Shown in pieces: positions 1 through 12,239 of a stretch of DNA of 64,000 nucleotides. A program made the position numbers and the translations under genes. The notes below the pieces were generated by a model, which had not been told where the DNA came from, did no database searches, and saw only the letters and a program-made list of their open reading frames with translations. Source of the stretch: Opisthocomus hoazin (taxonomy: Eukaryota; Chordata; Aves; Opisthocomiformes; Opisthocomidae); NCBI RefSeq assembly GCF_030867145.1, contig NC_134442.1, forward strand, positions 7,736,966 through 7,800,965, in the 5' to 3' direction. Every line of letters begins with the position of its first letter. Position 1 is the stretch's first letter.

Positions 1-269
1 ATGGCCCTGGTATCCCAGAGGGAATTGACCATGGATTTGGGGAGAGTGGTGGAGATGGAGCCCAAGTCTATGAGGGAGAGGTTGAGGAGGAAGAAGTACA
101 TGGGGGTGTGGAGGTGGTGGTTGCAGCCAATGGCGGTGATGATGAGACCATTGCTGAGGAGGGCAGCCAGGTAGATGGCCAGGAAGAGCCAGAAGTGCAA
201 GAGCTGCAGCTGCCGTGTGTCTTCGAATGCCAGGAGGAGGAAGTAGGTGATGAAGCTGCTGTTGGACTC
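1..269 (-). pseudogene. OR14-type olfactory receptor, 5' part, start codon lost, cut by window edge
   Basis: The minus strand reads an uninterrupted N-terminal third of an avian OR14 odorant receptor, a class A GPCR of the olfactory neuron membrane. Seen: the extracellular NSS glycosylation site, TM1 with the LLSNGLIITAI core, the intracellular-loop motif LHTPMYFFLLNLS, and TM2-TM3 up to LWDTRA, where the window ends. At 267-269 the codon aligned with the initiator ATG of the paralogues at 10449 and 20292 is GAG. The upstream frame has no ATG before an in-frame TAA. A homologous 5' exon that could supply a start (near 2565) has also lost its ATG. I infer a pseudogene or an allele needing a non-ATG start. 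The family assignment is secure. Everything after TM3 lies outside the window, so further damage cannot be judged. Confidence 0.85.
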
Positions 270-2960
270 TTGCTGTCTCTGTGGATGGGATCCTGTTCTT
301 AGAGGAAGAACTGTGAAGAGTTAGAGAACACTTTTCAGAGGAAAAGCAAAGCCTTTACCCTCACCGTGTAAACACTCCCCAGCTTTCTCCATTCATTTTC
401 TAGGAGACCTTCCTTCAGGCCCCTGGCTCGGGCTCTGGTTTGTGCTGGCTGCACGTGCTATGAGGAGCAGGACCTCTGCCCACTGGCTGCTGGGGAGTGT
501 GCCCTGCTCTGCAACAACGGGTTCATGGGCACCTTGGGTGCAGTGGTCAGTCCTACTGATCATCAGATGAAACCACTCTTCATGCACCAGGGCTTGAAAC
601 AAATCAACTCCCAGTGCTAAGGAATGGGGATATCAGAAGGCAGTTGGAGAGGTTTGGGGTTTTTAAAGCTCTCCCATCTTACCTGGAGAGTTGTCTTGGG
701 TTTCACAAACCCTCAGCATTTGTGCTTGCACAGCGAGAAGTGACAAAGTCTTGGAAGGCATGTGAAAATTTTTGTGGTTCTCAGTGCACAGAGGGCAGCT
801 GTTCTGTCCCTCTGACTTCTTCTGAGATGCCCTGAGCTTGATCTGAATGAGATAGAGGGTGATGGCTGCCCTTCGTCACACTGGAAAACAACCAGATGTT
901 ACTGAAAATAGAAGGATTCAGTGCAGACCGCTGAATGTCTTGTCCTTTCTCAAAGTCTCAGCACCTCACTTCTAGCCAAGGACACGCATGGCTCATTTCA
1001 TCAACCCAACAGCATTTCCTCCCTTGCAGCATCTCTAAGCTTCTCCATGGGGCTTTCAGATTAAAAATAAATGGGTGTGAGGGGACAAGCTGGTGTCCTG
1101 GAGGGCAACTCACAGCTTGGAAGGACACTTCAAGAAGAGAGCCAAGTGTCCGAAGGCTAGTCTGATTAAGGGAAAACCAGCCCCACAGACTGCAATGCCC
1201 ACAGCCCCACAGGGGAGATGAAAGCTGGGACACTTGTTCCCATGGACACACCTGCAGGAAAGGACCCACAAGTTCAGTCTGTGACCATACAGCTGAAACT
1301 CCACCTCCCCAGAGAGCCTGACAGCAAGAATGAAGGAACAATAGCAAGAACACAGACAAGTGAAGAAACAAGAAAAGATCCAGGGAGGGTCTGGCTGAGA
1401 GAAGCCAGGGCAGAGGCAGCCGGGACCTCAGCACAGCGTCACCCTTCCCCAGCTGTGCACGCTGCCTCCCAGACACCAACATTGCCGGGCAGTTGAGCTC
1501 TGAGCCCCTGTGATCTGCAGCAGAGAAATGGAGACGTGGCTGGAGAGCTGCCCCCTGGCTCTGCTGGAGCTCTGCTGCAGAGGAGGTGGTTCATGGCTTG
1601 GAGCCCACAGCCCTGAGGGCAGAGGCTTTGCTGGGTGGGAGAGGAGGCAAGGGGGCTTGCTCAGAGGAAGGGGTCTGCAATATGTGGAATTGGTCACAAT
1701 TTTCTGATTTCTCCCTCCCATCACATTTCTGGTTTTCCTTTCTACTCCTTCCCTGATCACACGATCGCTTCCTGTACATTTTCCTCCTGCAAGATGTTTC
1801 CATTCCCATGTCTTTCCCTGTCAGCACTCAGACCCCATCCCAACCCCTGTGCACTCACCCTGGCCCTACAGAAACCTGCCAGTTTGCAGGGCGCTGCCTG
1901 GGTGCGTGTTCCTGTTTGCAGGATGGAAAAAGCACAGGTCAGACTCAGCCTGATGGGTCCAGCAAAGGTGATGCTACTTCTGTCCATAAGCAGAGGAGTG
2001 GCTGAAAGCACATTAGGAAACTCCTGGAAGATAGACTGACCACTCCAAGCTGCAGTTCTGGGGTCTCAGTTGTCAAAATTAAGAACTCCTTCATCATTTA
2101 TCCTTTCCCATGCACCAAGTGAAGGAAATTGAAAAGCAAAGAGCCAGGAAAATCCTTATCTTTATAGCAAACCTCGTCCTGATCTTCTCTTTGAAACCCC
2201 CTGTTGGAAATACTCTGAGAGTGAGCTGAAGCTCTGAGCAGCCCTGATGCACACAGCACCCTCTCACCAGCAGCAGGACCCCACCTTGCTGGGGGTCACT
2301 CCTTCCACCCAGAGCTTCTCCCTGAAGAACCACAGGACCTCCCTGGGCAGGCTGAGCACTGACCCTGGCAGGCGGCAGAGTCCCGGCCCCAGCACACAGC
2401 CCCAGGATGCTGCAGCAGGCAATCCCTGCTCTGCAGCACGTCCTCCTCCCCTACACCAGAGTATCTCTGAGAGTTGTACTTACAGATCCCGCAGGCTGTG
2501 CGATGGGCCAGCTCGAGGAGATCCCCCCAGGATCTGCAGATACAATGTCCTGCAGCCACAGACTGACTGGCTGGGAAGGTTCCTCCCAAGAGTGAGCTCT
2601 CAGCGTCCTCCAACGCCAGACAGATGTTAACCTCTGTCTGCCTCACTCCTCTGCCCTTGCTGCCTGCAGGCAGTGCCTTCAGCCCTGCTTGGCTTTGCAG
2701 AGGAGCTGCTCCTGGGCACAGCTGTCTCTCTGCAGTGCTTCTTGGTTGTCATGAGCTCCATGCTTCCCAGGAGCCCAGCTCAGCTCAGCAGCAGAGGACC
2801 AGCCCAAGGCATCACTTTCTCTAGCCACTTGCGACTCCCTCGAGGTGTCTTTTGGTCTCCAGCACAACTTGCTCTGAAACAGGATGAAGCAATCACTGAA
2901 GTTGCCTCCCTCAGCTGGGGAGAGACAATTAGTTTCAGCAGTGACATTTCTCCTGTCATC
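270..2960 (-). repeat. Inverted copy of the OR14 5' cassette (unit 1)
   Basis: Read on the minus strand, this stretch matches the sequence upstream of the two other OR14 genes piece by piece: 2960-2640 resembles 8330-8660 and 18100-18430, 2330-2170 resembles 9010-9200 and 18750-18960, 1830-1560 resembles 19310-19590, and 1480-1150 resembles 9330-9600. It therefore belongs to the truncated receptor at the left edge and was duplicated with it. The 5' exon border near 2565 reads CCAGTCAGT where the other copies read ATGGTAAGT, so both the candidate ATG and the strong donor are lost. No other gene is visible; all open frames here are short and unconserved. Confidence 0.75.
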
Positions 2961-4189
2961 AAAAGAGTTAGCTCCAAGAATCAGTTTGTCTTTTCCCATC
3001 ATTAGGCAGCACAGCAAGACCAGGACAGGCATATCTTTATAAAATTAAGAGGCACCAAGTTGAACTGTTGCTACATCGGGAACTGTTAAAGAAGAAAGGG
3101 ATAGGGTGTGGAAACACTTCTGAGTTTAGTAAGAGGAAGTGTAGTTAGATCTGAGATACTCTGTGTCCTCTTTGCCTCTGTTAACACCAGCAAGGTCTCC
3201 CAGGCCTCGGAGCTTTAAGGCAGGACTCTGGAGAAGAATAGCCAGCAGTAGATGAGGATCAAGTCAGGGGTTACTTAGCAAATTACCCCCTTATCAGTTC
3301 ATTGAATTGGATAGTCTGCAGCCAAGGGTGCTGGTCAGCAAGGTCAGCTCATGTGGACGACTGAGCACAGCCACCCCCAGCAGTGGGCATTCCCCATCTC
3401 CTGGGCTGAGGCATGCACACCAGATGGAAATGTCCGTATCATCCTTGATGGGCACAGGAGGGAACTTCCTTCCTGCTGTGTTGTCAGAACAATCCTCTTC
3501 CTCCTCCTCTACCTGAAGGCATCATCTACTTGTTTACCATTTCTAGGCTCAGACATGGTTGTAAGGATTTGCTAAGGCCAGCAGCCAGCCAGCCTCTGCC
3601 ACTCTCTGGAGAGGGAAACCAGCAGCGGCCACGCCTCCTGGGGACACAAAGAGTGACTTTTCCAAGATCACCTTTCATCTGAACCCCTTCAGAAATGTAC
3701 TTTTAGATTGGATATCACGCCTTGTATTGCAAATTCTGATCCCATTGGCATTGCCCAGAGGGGCTGTCACAGATGCAGATTGCTCCCCTGCAGATATTTA
3801 TACTTCGGCAGGTTAATGCTTTTCTTGTTGGTGTTGTTCTTGTACATATTGCCACTCTTAGGGAAATCACACAAATACTTGAAGGGTAACTGGAGGATTA
3901 CCACCCTAGTGGCCCTCCAGTGAATCGGTTCCTCTTTGCCATTGTCTCACTGTCATTGTGCAAGATGTGGTGTGAAAGGTACTGAGCAGAGGGTGGTAAT
4001 CACTGCTTTTGGCTGGGCTCCTGCTCATACTGCCCAGGATGCTGTTGGCTGCCATTGCTGCTGGCTCCTGTTTTGCCTAAGGAAAATCAAGGACCATGAG
4101 GACCATTTCCACAGAGCTGCTGTCCAGCCACACAGCTCCTGGCCTTTGTCACCGCAGTGTGCAACTCCTTTGATCAGTCCTTGGGTCTC
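2961..4189. other. Intergenic, no gene recognised
   Basis: Only short, unrelated open frames were seen. No recognisable domain, RNA or clear repeat family could be assigned, although the ends grade into the OR14 cassette on the left and a CR1 fragment on the right. Confidence 0.5.
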
Positions 4190-4600
4190 TGCAGAAGATG
4201 TATGCAAGAGTTGCTTTCTGTTTTTTCCAGTCACGATGAACTTCCAAAATGTATCAGAGTAGCGCTGCTATGACATCGGCCTGGTCTCTCAACATCCTTG
4301 GATGCATCTCCTCTGGTCCAATGAGCTGATAAGGTTTGACCTTATCTAAAGTATCCCTGATCTGATCTTCATCCACTGCTGGGTCTCGCCTAGTGTTCGT
4401 CCTCTTAGACACCTGGAACTGGGAGACCTTGCTTGTGGAGTCAGAGGCAAAGAAGACAGAAAGAATCTCAGACCTATCAACATCTGCTCTTCCTGAATTC
4501 AGAAGTGGCCACACACAATCTTTGTTTCTTCTTTAACTCTTTCTGGAGAAGTAACAGCTCATCGTTATGGCCTTGAACTCCCATGCAAGTGTCAACTCTG
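4190..4600 (-). mobile_element. CR1 LINE fragment (reverse-transcriptase 5' part)
   Basis: The minus strand encodes residues typical of the start of the CR1 ORF2 reverse transcriptase: a segment ending in EILSVFFASDSTSKVS, then a stretch with GPEEMHPRMLRDQADV, followed after a stop by EVHRDWKK, which aligns with the usual EVPEDWKK. Stops and frameshifts interrupt it, so it is dead. It is a separate insertion from the CR1 at 5861-7330, because the segment order is wrong for a single element. Confidence 0.7.
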
Positions 4601-5860
4601 GCAGAGCTCTGTTTTTTCTAAAACCAAGCACATTTCTGAATTCCTCCTTTGTTTCAGTCCTTATTATCAGCTCTCGTATGCTTCCTTTTTTCTGTGGAGC
4701 TTTCCCATAAGTCTTCTGTTTCCCCAAGATTCTCTCCTGATAGCTCTGCTTATTGTCCTGACTACTGACATGCACAGTCTCCTGCTTCAAAGACATTGTC
4801 CTGGAAGACCAGCTGTGCTGAGCTCTGCTGCCCTTCTATGCTGGTCACATGGGGTCCCCCAACAGAAGTCACAAGACTACGCCAAAATCTGATACTTTGA
4901 AGCACAGCATCTGCATTCTTCTGCTCTCATTCTCCTTGGGAGATTAGACTCCACTATTTCACGGTCATGACAGTCAAGGTTGATACTGGTTTTTTTCACC
5001 CTTGAAGCAGCTTTTCCTTCTTTTTGAGTAACAGATGAATATGAACATCACCAATATTGATCAGCCTGACAGGTGAGCTACAAAGATTGGTGTCCCAAGC
5101 TGTGTTTGAACAAGACCCCCCAGAAACCTCTAGGACAATTTGCATGCTGTTGTGGTTCCCTTCCAGTAAATGCCAAGGCAATTAAAGTCAGCAAAGGGAC
5201 ATTAACTCGTTCTTTATCACCACCAGAGTGTCACCCTTACCAGTCTCTCCTCTAACCCTCAACCACAAGTGCTCACCCAGCCTGTTCATCCCATAGAGGA
5301 GCTCCACACATCTAAGAATCTCCTTCACACATGGGACACCTCCTTCCTGATCTTTCTGACCTGTCTCTCCTGATCAACCTGTAGCCACCCATCACAGTCC
5401 CCAGTCATGTCAGCTGTCTCAACATGCTTCAGCTATTCTTCCCTCCAAGTGGGATGAAGAGATGGCCTGCAGGTCTCCAGCTCCTCCTCTCTGTGCCCCA
5501 GGCTGAGGCCATTGGTTCATGGCTGGGCTCCAGCACCTCAGCTGTGGCATGTCTGGGTGGAGAGCAGACTTACAGAAAGAAACCTGCTACCAAGGGCCCA
5601 AGGACTTGTGTGTGCAAAGGCTTTGCTTCAGAGCAGAGACATGCTGGAGGGGATGGCAGCTGGAAATGTAAAGGAGAAAGGAGGTGTCCACAAAGAGAGC
5701 AAACCCTGCTTTTGGCAAGGCCAGGAGAGGGGTATGCTCTCTGCTGTGGCTCTGCAGCCTTGAGGGACTGTGGTGGAGGTAAAGCTGATCTCAGGAAGGA
5801 AGAAGTGATGTTGAAAATGTCCTTGGGTGTGGACATCCTGCAATCCAGGCACACTGTGAA
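4601..5860. other. Intergenic, no gene recognised
   Basis: Weakly CR1-like sequence may continue to about 4800 on the minus strand. The longest open frame (5424-5894, plus) has no recognisable domain or conserved start and ends inside a CR1 tail. Nothing else is supported. Confidence 0.45.
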
Positions 5861-7330
5861 AATCACAGAATCATTGGTTGGAAAAGACCTCTAAGATCAT
5901 CAAGTCCAACCATCAACCCAACAGCACCATGCCTGCTAAACCATGTCCCAGACTGCAATATCTACATGTTTTCTTGAACATGTCCAGGGATGGTGACTCA
6001 ATCACCTCTCTGTGCAGCCTATTCCAATGTCTGACCACTCTTTCAGTGAAGAAATTATTCCTAATATCTAATATAAACCTTCCCTGATGCAACTTGATGC
6101 CATTGCCTCTCATCCTATCGCTTGTTACTTGGGAAAAGAGACCAGCATCTGCCTCAATACAACCTCCGTTCAGGCAGTTGTAGAGAACAATAAGTTCTCC
6201 CCTCAGCCTCCTCCAGACTAAACAGCCCCAGTTCTCTCAGTCGCTCCTCATCAGACTTGTTCTCTAGACCCTTCACCAGCCTCATTGCTCTTCTCTGCAC
6301 ACACTCTGGCAACTCAATGTCCTGCTTGCAGTGAGGGGCCCAAAACTGAACACAGTACTCGAGGTGTGGCCTCACCAGTGCTGAGTACAGGGCACGATCC
6401 TCTCCCTGCTCCTGCTGGCCACACTATTCCTGATCCAACCAGGATGCCGTTGGCCCTCTTGGCCACCTGAGCACACTGCTGGCTCATGTTCAGCCAGCTG
6501 TCGACCAAGACCCCAAGGTCCTTTTTTTCTGGGCAGCTTTCCAGCCACTCCTCCCCAAGCCTGTAGTGTTGCATGGGGTTGTTGTGACCCAAGTGCAGGA
6601 CTCGGTACTTGGTCTTGCTGAACCTCATACAGCTGGCCTCGGCCCATTGATCCAGTCTGTCCACATCCCTCTGCAGAGCCTTCATAGTCTGAAGCAGATC
6701 AACACTCCCACCCAGCTTGGTGTCATCTGGAAACTTGCTGAGGGAGCACTCAGTCGCCTCATTCAGCTCATTGATAAAGATTTTAAACAAGACCGGACCC
6801 GAAAATGAGCCCTGGGAGACATCACTTGTGACTGACCACCAGCTGGATTTGGCACCATTCACCACCACTCTCTGCGCTCGGCTGTTCAGCCAGTTCTTTA
6901 TCCAGCAAAGAGTACACCCATCAAAACCATGGGCAGCTGTTTTCTCCAGGAGGATGCTGTGGGGAACAGTGTCAAAAGCCTTACTAAAGTCCAGGTAGAC
7001 GACAGCCACCGCCTTTCCCTCATCCACTGGGTGGGTCGCCTGGTCATAGAAGGAGATCAGGTTGGGGCCTGATCCCCTGGTTGTCACTCACATGCTCGGT
7101 GAGAGCACTCGGGATGAATGACTCCATGATCTTCACTAGCACCGAGGTCAGGCTGACAAGCCTATAGTTCCCAGGATCCTCCTTCTGGCCCTTCTTGTAA
7201 ATGGGTGTTACAATGACAATCCTCCCGTCACCTGGGACCTCCCCTGTTTGCCAGGACATCATCAAGAGCCCGATCCATGATTGTACCATCGAGGGGATGG
7301 TTAAACAATGGGTGAGAGAAGATCCAGCAG
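5861..7330 (-). mobile_element. CR1 LINE, 5'-truncated, degraded ORF2 plus 3' UTR
   Basis: This is a non-LTR retrotransposon copy about 1.47 kb long. On the minus strand the order is EDPGNYRLVSLTS (7160), the first catalytic block [14 protein letters not shown] (about 6990), the second catalytic block as FPDDTKLGG where active copies have FADD (about 6720), the C-terminal region [12 protein letters not shown] (about 6350), then the 3' UTR ending in CACAGAAT-type octamers at 5861. At least three frameshifts separate these blocks (near 7080, 6350 and 6130). The 5' end is missing, as is usual for CR1. It is an inactive fossil. Confidence 0.92.
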
Positions 7331-8329
7331 AGTTTGAGAGGGAATGTCCTCAAGAGCAGACCCTGCTGTGATGTTCTTGATGGTCATGCACTGCCCTGTG
7401 TCCACTGGGTAGAGAAGGGACAGAAGTGTGTCACTGCAGTTGTGGTGTTCAGTCACTGGTCATCAGGCACCAAATCTGTGTGAGATGCCCTGGGTGGTGC
7501 CTGTCACACAACGAGTCTGAATGGAGATGGGGTTCCTGTGTAGGACCTGTGCTGTCCATGACAGGTGCATGCTGTTATCCTAGAGAGCTCTGGCATTTCA
7601 GATAGCACTGCAGGCCTGGATTTGTAAATGAAATGAAGATTCAGCTGCCCTGAATGAGGTTAGGCAATGAAAGGATGCACCTTAGACAAATGCAATTATA
7701 CTTTTAAGACCATGTAGAAAATACAGCTCATAGAGAACACTTATCTCTCCCTGTACCACAGGACTCCATTTCATCATCTGATTACATCCTTAGGCAGCCT
7801 TGGACATAAGGAATAGTTACAGGTTCAGTTGTCTTAAATGTGGGCACCTTCTGTCATCTTTGCTGGCCAAAGGCCTATCCCACCAGCCTCCAGGAAGTTG
7901 CCCTCAGATGCTGCCCTGTCTCTATGAACTGCTCCATTAGAGCTTGCAGTTACCAGAATGCATCTTGATCACCTCTGGAACCAAACGTGTCACTAGGTGA
8001 CTGTGTCTGAACATCTTCCTCCTGCCCTCCACCTCAAATAATTAGCAAGGGAACTGAGAAAAGGAGCTGCCATGCAGGTGCCTGTTTTGGTGCCCATCTG
8101 AACTGAGGCAAGAGGAATCCCACCTCCTGTGGGTTTTGTAGTGAGCATGAGAGAGACCTGAGTCCTTTTGTGGCCCCAGGACTTCAAACCCAGGATGAGA
8201 TGCCTTGAATTATGAGGTTGAATCCATTCCCTCATTAGGCTTAAAGGAGATCCCTCCCTGTCACTTTCTGGTTTTCCTGTTCAATGATGGGGAAAGGAAA
8301 GATGACTTCTGTTTCTAACTTTCTCTAAG
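7331..8329. other. Intergenic, no gene recognised
   Basis: No domain, RNA gene or repeat family could be recognised on either strand; only short incidental open frames are present. Confidence 0.45.
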
Positions 8330-10439
8330 AGTTGAAATGACATTGCAGGAACGAAGTGTCTCTCCCCAGCTGAGGGAGGGAACACCAGTGATTGCTTCAG
8401 CCTGTTTCAATGCAAGTTGTCCTGGAGACCAAGAGACACCTCAAGGGAGCGAGCCCAGAGTGGTTAAAGAAAGTGCTGCCTTGTGCTGGTGCTCTGCTGC
8501 TGAGCTGGGCTGGGCTCCTGGGATGGAGGGAGCTCAAGGCAAGTGGGCAGCACTGCAGAGAGACAGCTGTGCCCAGGAGCAGCTCCTCTGCAAAGCCCAG
8601 CAGGGCTGAGGGCACTGCCTGCAGGCAGCGAGGGGAGAGGAGCGAGGCTGAGAGAGGTTAAAGGCAGCGTGGGCTGAGAGGATGCTGAGAGCTCACTGCG
8701 GGCAGGAATCTTTTCAGCCTTTGACATGGTAAGTCTCTGCATGAAGGGCAATGTGTGGGCACTTTGTGGAAAGATCTCCTCAAGCTGGCACACCCCACGT
8801 CCTACGGGATGGACCATGAGGAGTATCACAATTTACCGCATGTAGAAGATGAGGATGTGCTGCAAAGCAGGGACTGCCTGCTGCACCCTCAGAGGGACAG
8901 GCCATGACAGCTGCCTTCTCCCAGGGATGGCTGCAGGGTTGGGAAGGTGGATGTGCAGCCTGGACTGCCCCAAGCTGTCCTTCCGAGAAGGGTGTCTGCA
9001 CCAACATGGGGCTGTGTGCTGGGGCAGGAACTCTGCTGCCTACCAGGGCCAGCACTCACCCTGCCCGGGGAGCTCCTCATGCGGTTTTGAGGAGAAGCTC
9101 TGGGTGGAATGATTGACCCCAGCAGGACAGGGTAGGATCCTTCTGCTGTTGAGAAAGAGCTGCATGGGTCAGGGCTGCTCACAGATCCAGATTAGCCCAG
9201 GATATTGAACAGGGGATAAGCGAAGAGGAAAGTCAAAGCAAGGATGACAATCCAGCTCTACAGCTACATGCCTAGTTCCCTCTGAGGATCTCAGGGACAG
9301 AGAGCAACTACCTGGCTATGTTTGAGTCTGGGATGTGTGCAGCTGGAGAAGTGTAGCAGTGTCCTGAGTGCCCGGCTGCCTCTGCCTCTTTCATGCAGAA
9401 CCTCACTGTGTTTCTCCTTCTTGCTCTACTTGTCTGTGTTACTGAAGTTGTTCCCTTGCTCTCTCAGTCAGGCTCTCTGGGGATGGGAGTTTCAGCTGCA
9501 GAGTCAAGCTCTGATCTTGTGGGTCCTCCCATGCAGGTGAATGAGGTGTGTCAGCTGTGTCTAAGCTGTGGGGCTGTGGGCAGTGAAGTCTGTGAGCCCA
9601 GAGAACAAGTAATTTTTCCCAAAATCTGAAACCACCATTAGGACACATGGCTATCTTCCTGATGTGTCATTTCAAGATCTGAGCTGTCCTCAAGAGTGTA
9701 AATCTTTAACATAACACAACTGCGTTATCTGAAAACCCCAACGGAGAAGCGCAGAGATGCTATGCCTGACCGAGGAAATGCTCTTGGGTTGGTGAACTGA
9801 GCTGCAGGTGTCCTTGATTAGAAGTGATGTGCTGAGACCACAGGAAAGGGTGACATGTTAGATGGTCTGCTGTGGATTCCTCTGCTCTCAGCAGTGTCTG
9901 GTGGCTTTTCAGGATAACACGGGAGTGCGATCACTCTTGATCCTAGAACGGTGCAAGCCCATGGCAGCTGGGCAGCCCTGTTCTCCCTGAGCACAACAGA
10001 AATGCTGAGGATTTCTGAGATCCAAGAACATTCCCCAGGTGAGATGAGGGGAGCTGTCAAAAAACCCCAAACCTTTCAAACTGCCTTCTGCTATCCCAGT
10101 TCTTTAGGACAGGGAGTGCAGGTGCTGGCCAGCCCTTTTGAAGTTAGGAGCAGTTTCATCTGACAAAAACCCAGACAGGTCCCCTCCTATGCCACGCTCA
10201 TGAACCTACATCTGCAGAGCAAGGCTGACTCCTTAACAGCCCGTGGGAAGAGGTCTTTCTCCTCACAGCACATTCAGCAAGCACCAATCAAAGCTTCAGT
10301 CACAGAGATGAAGAAAAATCTGACAGAAAGAGAAAAGAAGGGGTGTGTAGCAGGGGAAGGGTCTAAAAGAAGAGGCTCAGAGAACAATCTCCTGAACTGT
10401 CACTGTCTTTTCCTCTTTGGATTGAGTTTCTATTGCCAG
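8330..10439 (+). repeat. OR14 5' cassette, unit 2 (tandem copy)
   Basis: This is the second copy of the duplicated OR14 upstream region, in direct orientation to the gene at 10449. Its blocks align with unit 3 (18030-20282) and, reversed, with unit 1 (2960-270). It contains the putative 5' exon ending at 8728 and an intron-like stretch. A block corresponding to 19200-19750 of unit 3 is missing or much diverged, which explains the shorter spacing. Confidence 0.75.
8640..8728 (+). other. Putative 5' exon of the OR14 gene, ending in ATG|GTAAGT
   Basis: A consensus splice donor GTAAGT (8729-8734) follows directly after an ATG at 8726-8728. The same arrangement occurs in the paralogous cassette at 18490-18498. 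Splicing to the acceptor at 10438-10439 would join this ATG in frame, three codons before the classical start of the receptor. The exon's 5' border is not defined by the sequence and the value given is only nominal. Confidence 0.4.
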
Positions 10440-10448
10440 AGGGACCAA

Positions 10449-11375
10449 ATGTCCAATGGCAGCTCTGTCACTGAGTTCACACTCCTGGCATTTGCAGACA
10501 CACGGGAGCTGCAGCTCTTGCACTTCTGGCTCTTCCTGGCCATCTACCTGGCTGCCCTCCTCAGCAACGGCCTCATCATCACTGCCATAGCCTTTGACCA
10601 CCACCTCCACACCCCCATGTACTTCTTCCTCCTCAACCTCTCCCTCATCGACCTGGGCTCCATCTCCACCACTGTCCCTAAATCCATGGCCAATTTCCTC
10701 TGGGACACCAGGACCATCTCCTATGCAGGATGTGCTGCCCAAATCTTTCAGTTTATCTTCTTGGTTGGAGCGGAGTATTGTCTTCTCACCATCATGGCCT
10801 ACGACCACTACATTGTCATCTGCAAACCCCTGCACTATGGGACCCTCCTGGGCAGCAGAACTTGTGTCCACATGAGAGCAGCTGCCTGGGGCAGTGCTTT
10901 TATCAATGCTCTCCTGCACACTGCCAATACTTTTTCCATACCTCTTTGCCAAGGCAATGCTGTGGAGCAGTTCTTCTGTGAAATCCCCCAGATCCTCAAG
11001 CTCTCCTGCTCACACTCCTACCTCAGGGAAATTGGGCTTCTTGGGGTTAGTGTTTCTTTAGTATTTGGGTGTTTTGTTCTCATTGTGCTGTCCTATGTGC
11101 AGATCTTCAGGGCCGTGCTGAGGATCCCCTCTGAGCAGGGACGGCACAAAGCCTTTTCCACGTGCCTCCCTCACCTGGCTGTGGTCTCCCTGTTTATCAG
11201 CACTGGCATATTTTCCTACCTGAAGCCCCCCTCTATCTCCTCCCCATCCCTGGACCTGCTGGTGTCTTTCCTCTACTCAGTGGTTCCTCCAGCGGTGAAC
11301 CCCCTTTTCTACAGCATGAGGAACCAGGAGCTCAACGGCGCCCTGAAGAACCTCATTCTGTCAGTGTTCTTTTAG
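10449..11375 (+). CDS. Olfactory receptor, OR14-like (DRY changed to DHY)
   Basis: This is a single-exon-type odorant receptor of 308 residues, the usual length for the family, and a seven-transmembrane GPCR of olfactory cilia that couples to G-olf. Visible marks: N-terminal NGSS glycosylation site, LHTPMYFFLLNLS after TM1, MAYDHYIVICKPLHY at the end of TM3, FFCEIPQILKLSCS in the second extracellular loop, RHKAFSTCLPHL before TM6 and PAVNPLFYSMRN in TM7. The start at 10449 was chosen because it aligns with family N-termini and lies nine bases after an acceptor AG; the open frame itself extends upstream to 10200. Odd: the central arginine of DRY is histidine, a position normally needed for G-protein coupling, so signalling may be impaired although the frame is intact. 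Its tandem paralogue at 20292 keeps DRY. Confidence 0.93.
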   Translation: MSNGSSVTEFTLLAFADTRELQLLHFWLFLAIYLAALLSNGLIITAIAFDHHLHTPMYFFLLNLSLIDLGSISTTVPKSMANFLWDTRTISYAGCAAQIFQFIFLVGAEYCLLTIMAYDHYIVICKPLHYGTLLGSRTCVHMRAAAWGSAFINALLHTANTFSIPLCQGNAVEQFFCEIPQILKLSCSHSYLREIGLLGVSVSLVFGCFVLIVLSYVQIFRAVLRIPSEQGRHKAFSTCLPHLAVVSLFISTGIFSYLKPPSISSPSLDLLVSFLYSVVPPAVNPLFYSMRNQELNGALKNLILSVFF

Positions 11376-12239
11376 CAGCAATAAGCTGCCCCATGTCTCT
11401 TCACAAAAGATTTTTGATGTGTCTGGGGAACCTCCTCTGCTTTGTGCATTTTTCCTGTGATAATTCTCTTTCTCCAGCAATGTCTGCATCCATTCCACTG
11501 CTGCAGAGACATGAACACAGTCTGTCTGACCTAGAGGCACATGTGTCTGTCACAATGGTACAGCTGTCATCCACTGTAAAATCTCTCTAATAAAAGGGGA
11601 TTTTCATTGTGCCAGTGTCTGGAGGTTGGGCTCTTCTTCCATGACTGAGATCAGGAACAGCCTGAAGAAATTGCCCTCACAAGGTTGTGCTGCTTTGCTG
11701 GGTTTTTGTACGGGCTGTGGGGTGGAGGACATGGGATGCTGTGATAGGGAGTGGAACTGGAGTGAGCTTTCACTGGTGACCTGACCACAGGTTTATCAAT
11801 AGTCTTTTCTGCATGGCCACTTCCCTCCTTCTGCTGGGCTCAGTGCCTGCACAGAGGGAATAGGCAGCCCTGCTCGACTTCTCTCCTTGTCTAGACCCTG
11901 GCAAACTGCGGAACAGGGATGTCTGTAAAGCCCCACAAGGCATGCGGATAGGACTGGGTAGGTTCCAGGACCTGGAGGGGGGGTATCTCAAGTAGAAGGC
12001 GCACAAGGGGGACAGGTCACAAGGAGGTGTCTTGGCAATCACCCACGATAAACTTTCCTCACAGCGAATACACCCTTTACCATGCTGAGCTCGAGCAGTG
12101 GGTCCATGGGGCCATGTGTGGGACAGTGGGGCTGGGCTGGGACTGGCCAGGCATTGACAGGGGTCACAAAGCAACGGCCATGGGGTAACCACCTAAAATT
12201 GGTGGCTGCAAGAACAGTTACGAGCAAGGAGAAGAGATT
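11376..12239 (+). other. 3' flank of the OR14 gene, conserved with unit 3
   Basis: The sequence after the stop codon aligns with 21228-22100 downstream of the next receptor, so the duplication includes the 3' UTR and beyond. No gene is seen in it. Confidence 0.6.
11589..11594 (+). terminator. Poly(A) signal AATAAA
   Basis: A canonical hexamer lies 214 bases after the receptor stop codon. The paralogue has ATTAAA at the corresponding place (21437). Confidence 0.7.

Noticed and set aside
10200-10448. 83-codon upstream extension of the OR14 open frame (a similar 89-codon one at 20025)
   Set aside because: The extensions start with similar residues but diverge quickly, and an acceptor AG precedes the family-typical start. 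More likely intron or 5' UTR.
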